DNA from: DASPWV01 sp046726375
GTDB lineage: Bacteria > Acidobacteriota > Vicinamibacteria > Vicinamibacterales > UBA2999
Length of the DNA stretch: 64,000 bases
Assembly (NCBI GenBank): GCA_046726375.1
Contig: JBKPAJ010000124.1
Location: 1-64,000, forward strand
Reading direction: 5' to 3'
Part shown: one piece after another, positions 41,605 to 49,710 of the stretch
Position numbering within the stretch: the first letter of the stretch is position 1
Layout of the letters: every line of letters begins with the position of its first letter
Position numbers and translations under genes: made by a program
The notes under the pieces: generated by a model
Told to the model about the DNA's origin: nothing
Databases searched by the model: none
Seen by the model: the letters and a program-made list of their open reading frames with translations, nothing else

Positions 41605-43115
41605 CATCCGGCGACGCTCTCGACGTGCTTCGCACGCTTACGACGGACGCGGCTGGGTTCGAACAGCTCGCGCGAGACGCAACGGTCACTGCGATCGTGT
41701 ACGACTCGCGTCGGGCGATTGCCGGGTCGCTGTTCGTTGCATTACGCGGTCTCAAAACGGACGGTGTGCAGTTTGTCGCACAGGCGATCGAACGCGGCGC
41801 TATGGCCGTCGTCTCGGAGACACCGCGGCCGGCGAATGCGCCAGTGCCGTGGCTGCGGGTCAGCGACGCGCGGCTTGCGCTGGCACTTCTCGCCGATCGG
41901 TTCTACAGCCACCCAAGTCGTCAGCTGCGTGTCGTCGGGGTAACCGGGACAAATGGAAAGACGACCACTGCGTATCTGCTCGCCTCCATGCTCGATTCCG
42001 CGGGCCTCAAGGCCGGGCTCCTCGGCACCGTCACCTATCGTCTTGGCGGTGAGGATCGCGAAGCCTCGCGCACCACCCCGGAGGCGCCAGACGTGCAGCA
42101 ACTGCTGCACCAGATGATCAAAAACGGTTGCCGTTCCGCGGTCATGGAGGTGTCGTCGCACGCGCTCGCCTTGAAGCGCGTTGACGGGACGCACTTTGCA
42201 GCCGGGGTTTTCACCAATCTCACACGCGACCATCTCGACTTTCACGAAGACATGGAGACGTACTTCGCGGCGAAGCTTCGTCTCTTCGAGCTCCTGCCGG
42301 ATGACGCTTCCGGGATCATCAACATTGACGATCCGCGCGGGCCATCGCTCGTGAGCGTATGCCGAAATCCGGTGACGTTCGCCATCACACAACCTGCCGA
42401 TGTCACTGCAGGTGCGCTCGAGATCACGCTAAGCGGCTTGAACTTCGAAATTCGGACGCCGCGTGGCACGGCGAGAGTGTCGTCCATGCTCGTGGGACGA
42501 CCCAACGTTTACAACATCCTTGCGGCAGCGGCCACGGCTGTGGCGCTGGCTCTGCCCCTCGAGGCAATCGCAGAAGGTGTGCGCGCGCTCCCCGGCGTGC
42601 CCGGGCGATTCGAAGTCGTGTCCGCACCAGACGACGAGGTGACGGTCGTCGTGGATTACGCGCATACCGACGACGCGCTGCGCAATCTGCTGGAGACGGC
42701 GCGGCCGCTTGCACTCAGACGGCTTGTGACGGTGTTCGGTTGCGGCGGTGATCGCGATCGGACGAAGCGTCCGCTGATGGGTATGGTGGCCCAGCGCCTC
42801 AGCGATGTCGTCGTGATCACCTCCGACAACCCGCGCAGCGAAGACCCGCAGCGAATCATCGAGGAGATCAAGCGCGGGGTGCCGGCGCCCGCCCCGTCGG
42901 CTGGGCGCGCGGCCGACATTCGAACGGTGGTTGATCGGCGCGAGGCGATCGAGGCGGCAATCGAATTGAGTCAGCCCGGAGACGTCGTGCTCATCGCCGG
43001 CAAAGGGCACGAGAAGTATCAGCAGATCGGTGATCGCGTGCTGCCGTTCGACGATGGTGAAGTGGCGCGTGCGGCGCTCATGCGGCGGCGCAAGCGCTCG
43101 CATAAAGCGGGGTGA
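41601..43115 (+). CDS. murE: UDP-MurNAc-tripeptide ligase MurE
   Basis: 504 residues. Mur ligase P-loop VVGVTGTNGKTTTAYLLASM, carbamylated-Lys region and the C-terminal DNPR motif in VITSDNPRSEDPQRII, which is typical of meso-diaminopimelate-adding MurE. The peptidoglycan is therefore likely mDAP-type. It uses ATP to add the third residue to UDP-MurNAc-Ala-Glu. The start overlaps the ftsI stop by 4 nt. Confidence 0.93.
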   Translation: MTSGDALDVLRTLTTDAAGFEQLARDATVTAIVYDSRRAIAGSLFVALRGLKTDGVQFVAQAIERGAMAVVSETPRPANAPVPWLRVSDARLALALLADRFYSHPSRQLRVVGVTGTNGKTTTAYLLASMLDSAGLKAGLLGTVTYRLGGEDREASRTTPEAPDVQQLLHQMIKNGCRSAVMEVSSHALALKRVDGTHFAAGVFTNLTRDHLDFHEDMETYFAAKLRLFELLPDDASGIINIDDPRGPSLVSVCRNPVTFAITQPADVTAGALEITLSGLNFEIRTPRGTARVSSMLVGRPNVYNILAAAATAVALALPLEAIAEGVRALPGVPGRFEVVSAPDDEVTVVVDYAHTDDALRNLLETARPLALRRLVTVFGCGGDRDRTKRPLMGMVAQRLSDVVVITSDNPRSEDPQRIIEEIKRGVPAPAPSAGRAADIRTVVDRREAIEAAIELSQPGDVVLIAGKGHEKYQQIGDRVLPFDDGEVARAALMRRRKRSHKAG

Positions 43116-43121
43116 GCAGGC

Positions 43122-44573
43122 GTGGCGCGCAGTCCGCTGGTGCTGACGGCGGGCGCCATCGCGCAAGCCGTTGATGGGCGCTTGCTCTCGGGCGCGGCCG
43201 AGCAGGTGATCGACGGCTTTTCGATCGACTCGCGATCGTTGGCCGCCGGCGACTTGTTTTTCGCGATCGTCGCGGCGCGCGATGGACATGCGTATGTTGC
43301 CGACGCGTTGGCCCGGGGCGCGAGTGGCGTAGTGGTCAGGGCCGGTGCGACAGGTGCGTTGGGTGTGGAAGGTGCGTCGGGGACGGTAGCTGCGGTGGGT
43401 GCCGTTCGTGAGAACCCCGCGGTCCTGATCGGTGTGGAGGACACGACGCGCGCGCTGCAAGCGCTCGGGCGGGAGGTCAGGCGACGGTCGGGCGCGAAAG
43501 TGATTGCGATCACCGGAAGCGCAGGCAAGACGACGACAAAGGAGACGATCGCTGAGTTTTTGAGCGCGCGATACGACGTGGTGAAGAACCGGGGGAACCT
43601 CAATAACCACCTCGGCCTTCCACTGTCGCTTCTCGAGCTGAGGCATGGCGCGGACGTTGCGGTGATGGAGCTGGGGATGAACCACACAGGAGAGATTCGG
43701 GTGCTCATCGGCATCGCCGAGCCCGAGATCCGTGTGTGGACGAACGTCGGGGATGCACACCTTGGTCATTTCGCGTCACAGGACGAGATCGCCGATGCGA
43801 AAGCCGAGATTCTCGAAGGCGCATCCGCGACCGACTTGCTCGTCTACAACGCAGACGACGAACGCGTCATGAGCCGCGCGGCCGCGTTTCGCGGGCGCAA
43901 AGTTTCGTTTGGGTTGAGCTCTCACGCGGATGTCCGGGCCGAGTACATCGAAGATCTCGGTATCGCGGGTTCACGAGTGCGTGTGCGAACAACGACGGCC
44001 GCTGCAGACATCACAGTGCCGTTGCTCGGCCGCGGCAATCTTGCGAATGTGCTCGCGGCCGCTGCGGTTGCCACTGAGTTGGGCATCTCGTTCGAGGAAA
44101 TCGGCGAGCGCGCCGCGCGACTCCAGCCGCCGCATCACCGCGGCGCCGTGCTGCGCCTCGGCGCGGGCGTGACCGTCGTGGACGACTCGTACAACTCGAG
44201 CCCGAGCGCGTTGCAGCAGGCGCTGGCCGTGATCGCAGGTGAACAGAGTGCGACACGGAAGGCCGCGGTTCTCGGCGAAATGTTGGAGCTCGGCGAGCAC
44301 TCGGCGCGGCTTCATCGCGAGTGCGGGCGAGCGGCGGCACGCGCGGGCCTCGATCGGCTGATCGCGGTAGGCGGCGTCGCGGCAAAGACGCTGGCTGATG
44401 CCGCCATCTCCGGGGGAATGAAGGCAGAGGCGGTCACGTGGGTGGAGACGAGCAGCGACGCGGCCGATCTCGTTACCGAGTGGCTGACGTCGGGCGATCT
44501 CGTCCTGGTGAAGGGTTCGCGCGGAATCAAGACCGATGCGGTAGTCGATCGCATCTCGGCGGAGTTCGCCTGA
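43122..44573 (+). CDS. murF: UDP-MurNAc-tripeptide:D-Ala-D-Ala ligase MurF, with a repeat insertion
   Basis: 483 residues from GTG 43122. P-loop VIAITGSAGKTTTKETIAEF, GNLNNHLGLPLSLLELRHGA, and the C-terminal VVDDSYNSSPSALQQAL and GEMLELGEHSARLHRE are diagnostic. Between GASGVVVR and AVLIGVEDTTRAL the protein carries 21 extra-looking residues (75-95, GATGALGVEGASGTVAAVGA plus V) encoded by seven 9-bp repeats, while in other MurF proteins this stretch is short. Its stop shares one base with the mraY start. Confidence 0.92.
   Translation: MARSPLVLTAGAIAQAVDGRLLSGAAEQVIDGFSIDSRSLAAGDLFFAIVAARDGHAYVADALARGASGVVVRAGATGALGVEGASGTVAAVGAVRENPAVLIGVEDTTRALQALGREVRRRSGAKVIAITGSAGKTTTKETIAEFLSARYDVVKNRGNLNNHLGLPLSLLELRHGADVAVMELGMNHTGEIRVLIGIAEPEIRVWTNVGDAHLGHFASQDEIADAKAEILEGASATDLLVYNADDERVMSRAAAFRGRKVSFGLSSHADVRAEYIEDLGIAGSRVRVRTTTAAADITVPLLGRGNLANVLAAAAVATELGISFEEIGERAARLQPPHHRGAVLRLGAGVTVVDDSYNSSPSALQQALAVIAGEQSATRKAAVLGEMLELGEHSARLHRECGRAAARAGLDRLIAVGGVAAKTLADAAISGGMKAEAVTWVETSSDAADLVTEWLTSGDLVLVKGSRGIKTDAVVDRISAEFA
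43344..43406 (+). repeat. In-frame 9-bp GGTGCGNNN array inside murF
   Basis: Seven 9-bp units start at 43344, 43353, 43362, 43371, 43380, 43389 and 43398: ggtgcgaca, ggtgcgttg, ggtgtggaa, ggtgcgtcg, gggacggta, gctgcggtg, ggtgccgtt. The unit length is three codons, so the reading frame is kept and Gly-Ala-x triplets result. The same unit makes up the murG-murC junction array at 49597-49710. Confidence 0.8.
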
Positions 44574-45658
44574 TGCTGTACTACCTCCTCATCTCGCTTT
44601 ACCCGCAGGTCTCCGTGTTCAACGTGGTGCGCTACATCACGTTCCGGACGGCGGCCGCGAGCATCACCGCGCTGATCATCAGCCTCGTGCTCGGTCCCTG
44701 GCTGATTCGCAGACTGCGTGATTTCCAGATCGGTCAGGTGATTCGCCAGGAGGGTCCGCAAAGCCATCACGCGAAGGCCGGCACGCCGACGATGGGCGGG
44801 CTCCTGATTCTCGCCGCCGCGCTTGGACCGACGTTGTTGTGGGCCGACTTGACCAACATCTACGTCACCATCGCGATCGGCTCAACCGCAGCGTTCGGCG
44901 CCATCGGGTTCCTCGACGACTATCTCAAGATCACGCGGCGCTCGTCCGGCGGTCTGAAGCCGCGCCACAAGATCGGGCTACAGGTGCTGGTGGCGCTCGC
45001 GGTCGCGCTCACGCTGATGTGGCTCGCGTCGAAGGGTCTGTACAACACCCGGCTGATCTTCCCGTTCTTCAAGCAGCTGATTCCGGACCTCGGATGGTTC
45101 TACGTGCCGTTTGCGGTGTTCGTGCTCGTGGCGTGGAGTAACGCCGTCAATCTGACCGACGGGCTCGACGGCCTCGCGATCAGCACGTTTGCCGTCGCGG
45201 CGACCGCGTTTACCGCTCTGGCCTACGTTACGGGACACGCTGTGCTCGCGAGCTACCTGCTGCTGGTACACTTCGCGCCGGCCGGCGAGCTCACGATCTT
45301 CTGCGGCGCGCTTGTGGGCGCGAGTCTCGGGTTCCTGTGGTACAACGCGCACCCCGCGGAAATTTTCATGGGCGATGTGGGATCGCTGGCGCTTGGCGGC
45401 GCGCTCGCGACCGTCGCGATTCTCATCAAGCAGGAAATACTGCTCGTGATCGTGGGCGGCGTCTTCGTAGCGGAAGCCGCGTCGGTGGTGCTGCAAGTGG
45501 CGTCGTACAAGCTGACAGGCAAACGCGTGTTCAAAATGGCGCCGCTGCACCATCACTTCGAACTGATCGGGTGGGAAGAACCGAAGGTGATCGCGCGCTT
45601 CGTCATCGTCGCCATCATCTGCGCGCTCTTCAGCCTGACGACGTTGAAGCTGCGGTGA
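44573..45658 (+). CDS. mraY: Phospho-MurNAc-pentapeptide translocase MraY
   Basis: 361 residues with about ten membrane helices. Motifs: HHAKAGTPTMGGLLILAAAL, the DDxxK site GFLDDYLKITRRS, NAVNLTDGLDGLAISTFAVA and FKMAPLHHHFELIGWEE. It makes lipid I from undecaprenyl phosphate and UDP-MurNAc-pentapeptide in the inner membrane. The start overlaps the murF stop by one base. Confidence 0.95.
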   Translation: MLYYLLISLYPQVSVFNVVRYITFRTAAASITALIISLVLGPWLIRRLRDFQIGQVIRQEGPQSHHAKAGTPTMGGLLILAAALGPTLLWADLTNIYVTIAIGSTAAFGAIGFLDDYLKITRRSSGGLKPRHKIGLQVLVALAVALTLMWLASKGLYNTRLIFPFFKQLIPDLGWFYVPFAVFVLVAWSNAVNLTDGLDGLAISTFAVAATAFTALAYVTGHAVLASYLLLVHFAPAGELTIFCGALVGASLGFLWYNAHPAEIFMGDVGSLALGGALATVAILIKQEILLVIVGGVFVAEAASVVLQVASYKLTGKRVFKMAPLHHHFELIGWEEPKVIARFVIVAIICALFSLTTLKLR

Positions 45659-45665
45659 GGGCGCG

Positions 45666-47036
45666 ATGGCGGGTGAGTTCAGCGTGGAGGGACAGCGCGT
45701 GGTTGTCGTCGGTGCGGCGCGCAGCGGAGTTGCCGCCGCGGAGTTGCTGGTTCGTCGGAAGGCGGTGGTCACGTTGACAGACGTCAAAAACACGATCCCG
45801 GACGAAAGCCGACTGAAGGGCTTGGGCGTGCGAACCGAGCTCGGGTCACACGAACACGCAACGTTCGATCAGGCTGATCTCGTTGTGACTAGTCCCGGCG
45901 TGTCGCTCGACCTGCCCGAGGTGATGCGGGCGCAGCAGCGCGGCACACCGGTGATAGGCGAACTCGAGCTCGCGTCTCGATGGCTGAAAGGTCGCATCAT
46001 TGCGATTACGGGAACGAAGGGGAAATCGACGACGACCACGCTGGTTGGGCGAATGCTGCAGTCCGCGGGATTGCGTGTGCTCGTCGGCGGGAACATCGGC
46101 GTGCCTTTGAGCTCGCAGGTAGAGGAATCGACGGCTGACACCCTGCACGTGATCGAAACGAGCAGCTTTCAGCTCGAGGCCACCGATACGTTTCACCCGT
46201 GGATTGCCGCGCTGCTGAATTTTTCGCCCGACCACCTCGATCGTCATCCCAGCGAGGAGGCGTACGGCGCGGCCAAGGCGCGCGTGTTCGCGAACCAGAC
46301 GGCGCGCGACTGGACGGTGGTGAATGCCGACAACCCTCCGGCGCTGGCGCTGGCCGCGCGATCGCAAGCGCCGATGGTCAAGTACGCAGTGGATCGCACA
46401 GACGGCGCCGCTGTCTTCAGCGACGGTGTCTTCATCTGTCAGCGTGCGTCGGACGGCGACACACCGCTCGTGCCGGTGAGCGTCATCGAGTTGCCGGGTC
46501 ACCACATGTTGAGCAACGTAACCGCGGCTACCGCGATCAGCCATCTCGCCGGCGCATCCGGCGATGCGATGAGTCGTGCCCTGCACGGATTCAAAGGTCT
46601 CGAGCATGTCATGGAGCCGGTTGGCGAGATCGGCGCAGTTCGATTCGTGAACGACTCGAAGGCCACCAATATCGACGCGGCGGGCCGATCGATCGAGAGC
46701 TTCGACCGCGTCGTGGCCATCATCGGCGGCCGCTACAAGGGCGGTCAGTTCGCAGACCTGCGCGGTCCGCTCAGATTGCACGGGCGTGGAGTGGTCGCGA
46801 TCGGCGAAGCGCGTCCGCTCGTGGTCGAAGCGCTCACGGGCGGGGTCCCCATCGTGGAAGCGGACACGATGGCGGCGGCAGTGGCAAAAGCGTTGGAGCT
46901 CGCAAAGCCGGATGGCGTCGTCCTACTCGCGCCCGCCTGCTCGAGCTTCGACATGTTCGTGGATTACGCGGATCGCGGTCGCGCGTTCAAGGAGGAAGTT
47001 GCGCGGCTCGCTGCGCGTTCGACGTTGGGTTCTTAG
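45666..47036 (+). CDS. murD: UDP-MurNAc-Ala:D-Glu ligase MurD
   Basis: 456 residues. The N-terminal dinucleotide-like fold is VVVVGAARSGVAAAELLVRR, the P-loop is IIAITGTKGKSTTTTLVGRM, then NFSPDHLDRHPSEEAYGAAK and the C-terminal VRFVNDSKATNIDAAGRSI and VVLLAPACSSFDMFVDYADR. All are standard MurD signatures. The final codons GGT TCT TAG lie within the first heptamer of the following array, so the array supplies the stop codon. Confidence 0.94.
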   Translation: MAGEFSVEGQRVVVVGAARSGVAAAELLVRRKAVVTLTDVKNTIPDESRLKGLGVRTELGSHEHATFDQADLVVTSPGVSLDLPEVMRAQQRGTPVIGELELASRWLKGRIIAITGTKGKSTTTTLVGRMLQSAGLRVLVGGNIGVPLSSQVEESTADTLHVIETSSFQLEATDTFHPWIAALLNFSPDHLDRHPSEEAYGAAKARVFANQTARDWTVVNADNPPALALAARSQAPMVKYAVDRTDGAAVFSDGVFICQRASDGDTPLVPVSVIELPGHHMLSNVTAATAISHLAGASGDAMSRALHGFKGLEHVMEPVGEIGAVRFVNDSKATNIDAAGRSIESFDRVVAIIGGRYKGGQFADLRGPLRLHGRGVVAIGEARPLVVEALTGGVPIVEADTMAAAVAKALELAKPDGVVLLAPACSSFDMFVDYADRGRAFKEEVARLAARSTLGS

Positions 47037-47350
47037 TTCCTAGTTCTTCGTTCGCACTGCGAAGCGGGGCGAATCGCGAGCAGTCGTCAGCTCGAGAGGC
47101 GGCGAATGGGAGCCTGTCGCTGGGAGCGCAACCCACCCCGGGTTGCGAGACGGGTGTCCCAATCCCCTGATCGACTGACGACTGCTGGCGGTTTGCGCCC
47201 GCTGGCTGGCGCGGCGCCAACTAAGAACGAAGAACCAAGAACTACGAACGAAGAACGAAGAACCAAGAACAAAGAACAAAGAGCAAAGAACAAAGAATCA
47301 AGAACGACGAACTGAAACCGTCGACCGTCGACCGTCGACTGCCGAAGACA
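47029..47350. repeat. Fold-back region of heptamer arrays between murD and ftsW
   Basis: Left arm 47029-47056: gttctta, gttccta, gttcttc, gttcgca, beginning inside the last murD codons. Right arm 47225-47350: eighteen 7-bp units in one phase, drifting from gaacgaa through gaacaaa and gaactga to gaccgtc. Nested inside are an 11-bp inverted repeat (gcagtcgtcag 47080-47090 with ctgacgactgc 47175-47185) and a 7-bp one (gcaaccc 47128-47134 with gggttgc 47140-47146). The 355-bp gap 47037-47391 holds no gene. Confidence 0.85.
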
Positions 47351-47391
47351 AGTTTCGAACGGACCGGGCGAAGACTTTAGAGCCGAAGAGT

Positions 47392-48501
47392 ATGGCGCGG
47401 AAGCTGCAATCTGACAAATGGTTGTTCTTGGCAACGCTCGCGCTTGTGCTGGTGAGCGTCGTCATGGTGTACAGCGCCTCCGCGCTCGTCGCCCTCGAGC
47501 GGTTCCAACAGCCCTATCTGTTCGTCACCAAGCAGATAATGTGGGCTCTCCTCGGCATTGCGGTCCTGTCGATCGTGATGCGCGTCGACTATCGCGTCTA
47601 CCGCAACGCCACGATGGTGTGGACGCTCCTCGCCATTGTCGCGCTGCTGCTCATCCTGGTGTTGTTTTCACGGCCGGTCAATGGCGCGAAACGCTGGTTT
47701 GCCATCGGCGGCCTTGGGATCCAACCATCCGAGCTGGCAAAACTGGCCGCGATTGTCTTCACCGCGATGATGCTCGAGCGCCGGATGCATCGCGTCAACG
47801 AGTTGCACTACTCGATTCTGCCCATCGCGTTGATCGTTGGCGGGCTGATCGCGCTGATTCTGATCGAGCCCGACCTCGGGACTGCGCTGTCCCTTCTGGC
47901 CATTGTCGGCATTATGGTGTTCGCCGCCGGCATCAGTTATCGCTACCTGGTTGGTGCGGCGCTGCTGTCGTTGCCGGCACTCTATGTGATCCTTATGTCC
48001 GCGGACTATCGCCGCCGGCGATTGATGACGTTCCTGGATCCATGGGCCGACCCGCTCGGCGACGGCTTCCAGATCATTCAATCCTTGATTGCCGTGGGCA
48101 CGGGCGGCGTGCTGGGCCGTGGCCTCATGCAAGGCGTGCAGAAACTGTTCTATCTGCCGGAGCCGCACACGGACTTCATCTTCGCCGTGATCGGCGAAGA
48201 GCTCGGCCTGCTCGGCACCACCGTGGTCGTGTGTTGCTTTGGGGTGATCACGTGGCGTGGTCTGCGGACCGCGATGCGCGCGCCCGACACGTTCGGCGCG
48301 TTTCTGGCGCTCGGGCTCACGATGATGATCGTCGTCACGGCCTTCGTGAACATCAGTGTGGTGCTCGGTCTGATGCCGACGAAAGGAATTCCGATGCCGC
48401 TCGTGAGCTTCGGCGGTTCGTCGCTCCTGATCAATCTGCTCGGGCTGGGCGTGCTGCTCAACATCTCGCAGCATGCGAGCGCGGAGACCAAGGCGGCGTG
48501 A
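47392..48501 (+). CDS. ftsW: Septal peptidoglycan polymerase FtsW
   Basis: 369 residues, ten predicted helices. SEDS signatures: YSASALVALERFQQPYLFVT, GAKRWFAIGGLGIQPSELAK, LIEPDLGTALSLLAIVGIMV and GLMPTKGIPMPLVSFGGSSL. It polymerises lipid II at the septum with FtsI. It is preceded by the long repeat region, and no clear RBS is visible before ATG 47392. murG follows after 3 nt. Confidence 0.93.
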   Translation: MARKLQSDKWLFLATLALVLVSVVMVYSASALVALERFQQPYLFVTKQIMWALLGIAVLSIVMRVDYRVYRNATMVWTLLAIVALLLILVLFSRPVNGAKRWFAIGGLGIQPSELAKLAAIVFTAMMLERRMHRVNELHYSILPIALIVGGLIALILIEPDLGTALSLLAIVGIMVFAAGISYRYLVGAALLSLPALYVILMSADYRRRRLMTFLDPWADPLGDGFQIIQSLIAVGTGGVLGRGLMQGVQKLFYLPEPHTDFIFAVIGEELGLLGTTVVVCCFGVITWRGLRTAMRAPDTFGAFLALGLTMMIVVTAFVNISVVLGLMPTKGIPMPLVSFGGSSLLINLLGLGVLLNISQHASAETKAA

Positions 48502-48504
48502 CGG

Positions 48505-49605
48505 GTGCGCGTGTTGATCGCGGGGGGAGGAACCGGTGGTCACTTGTACCCCGGCATCGCGCTCGCTCGCGAGATCAAGTCACGCGAGCCGAATGCGCAG
48601 ATCGTGTTCGTGGGTACGGCCAGAGGCGTCGAGGCCGCGGTGGTCCCGCGCGAGGGCTTTCGGTTGGAAACGATTCGTGTGACGGGTCTCAAGGACAAGG
48701 CGCGCTTGCAGCTCGTGCGCGGCTATCTGGTGCTGCCGCTCGCGGCCGTCGATGCGTGGCGCGTCATCTCGCGCTACCGGCCCGACGTGGTCGTTGGCGT
48801 GGGTGGATTTGCATCCGGACCCGTGTTGATGCTCGCGTCGCTGCGCGGGTATCCCACGATGCTGCTCGAGCAAAACGCGTTGCCCGGCATCACCAATCGA
48901 CTGCTGGCGCGATTTGTCCGTGCCGCGGCCGTGACGTTCGAAGACGCATTGACGTTTTTTCCCGGCGCCGGGTTTGTCAGCGGCAATCCCGTGCGCCCAG
49001 AGTTTTTTAGCGGTCGTGACAAGGAGGCCAATGACACGTCTGAATCGCCGCGCGATGCGGCACGGGTTCTGATCTTTGGCGGCTCTCAGGGCGCGCACGC
49101 GATCAACGTGGCCATGGTGGAGGCAGCGGCGCGGCTGGCAGCCGCAGGGACTCGCCTGGCGATCACCCATCAAACCGGGCAGCGAGATCTGGAGCTGGTG
49201 CGCGACGCGTACCGGCGGGCCGGCCTCGAGGCCAGGGTCGAGGCCTTCTTGTACGAGATGGATCGGGAGATGAAGAGCGCCGACCTGGTGGTCTGCCGTG
49301 CGGGTGCGACCACGCTTTCGGAGCTGGCCGCCGCGGGTCGTCCCGCGGTGCTCGTGCCGCTGCCGACCGCGGCCGACGATCACCAGAGGAGAAACGCCCA
49401 AGTTATCGCCCGCGCCGGCGGCGCCGAAGTGATCGACGAGCGTGATCTCACGGGGGAAGGGCTCGCCGTCGTGATCACGCGACTGGCCGCCGATCCGCCA
49501 GCTCGCCAGGCGATGGCCACAGCAATTCGAGCGTTTGCACGCCCGGACGCGGCGTCACAGATTGCCGACAAGATGTTCGAACTTGTTCGAAGACAGGTGC
49601 GATAA
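48505..49605 (+). CDS. murG: UDP-GlcNAc:lipid I GlcNAc transferase MurG
   Basis: 366 residues from GTG 48505. GT-B fold with the glycine loop VLIAGGGTGGHLYPGIALAR, VVGVGGFASGPVLMLASLRG, LEQNALPGITNRLLARFV and the UDP-binding VVCRAGATTLSELAAAGRPA with DHQRRNAQVI. It makes lipid II on the cytoplasmic face. The last codons GTG CGA TAA are the first unit of the 9-bp array that follows, so the array provides the stop. Confidence 0.95.
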   Translation: MRVLIAGGGTGGHLYPGIALAREIKSREPNAQIVFVGTARGVEAAVVPREGFRLETIRVTGLKDKARLQLVRGYLVLPLAAVDAWRVISRYRPDVVVGVGGFASGPVLMLASLRGYPTMLLEQNALPGITNRLLARFVRAAAVTFEDALTFFPGAGFVSGNPVRPEFFSGRDKEANDTSESPRDAARVLIFGGSQGAHAINVAMVEAAARLAAAGTRLAITHQTGQRDLELVRDAYRRAGLEARVEAFLYEMDREMKSADLVVCRAGATTLSELAAAGRPAVLVPLPTAADDHQRRNAQVIARAGGAEVIDERDLTGEGLAVVITRLAADPPARQAMATAIRAFARPDAASQIADKMFELVRRQVR

Positions 49606-49710
49606 GTGCGGCAAGTGCGGAAGGTGCGGCTGGCCCCGGGCGAGCGTCAGCGAGTCGAGAGGTGCGGTGCGCGGGTGCGATGGGTGCGGAGGGTGCGGTA
49701 AGTGCGTCTT
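49597..49710. repeat. 9-bp GTGCGGNAN array spanning the murG-murC junction
   Basis: Exact 9-bp steps at 49597, 49606, 49615, 49624 (gtgcgataa, gtgcggcaa, gtgcggaag, gtgcggctg) and, after a 42-bp centre with one more copy at 49662, at 49675, 49684, 49693 and 49702. The first unit carries the murG stop codon and the last (gtgcgtctt) is the murC start codon. All units have the same orientation. Confidence 0.85.

Noticed and set aside
47029..47391. Retron or group II intron in the murD-ftsW gap
   Set aside because: The nested inverted repeats recall an msr-msd region, but no reverse transcriptase gene or intron domain V is present, and the gap is explained by heptamer arrays.
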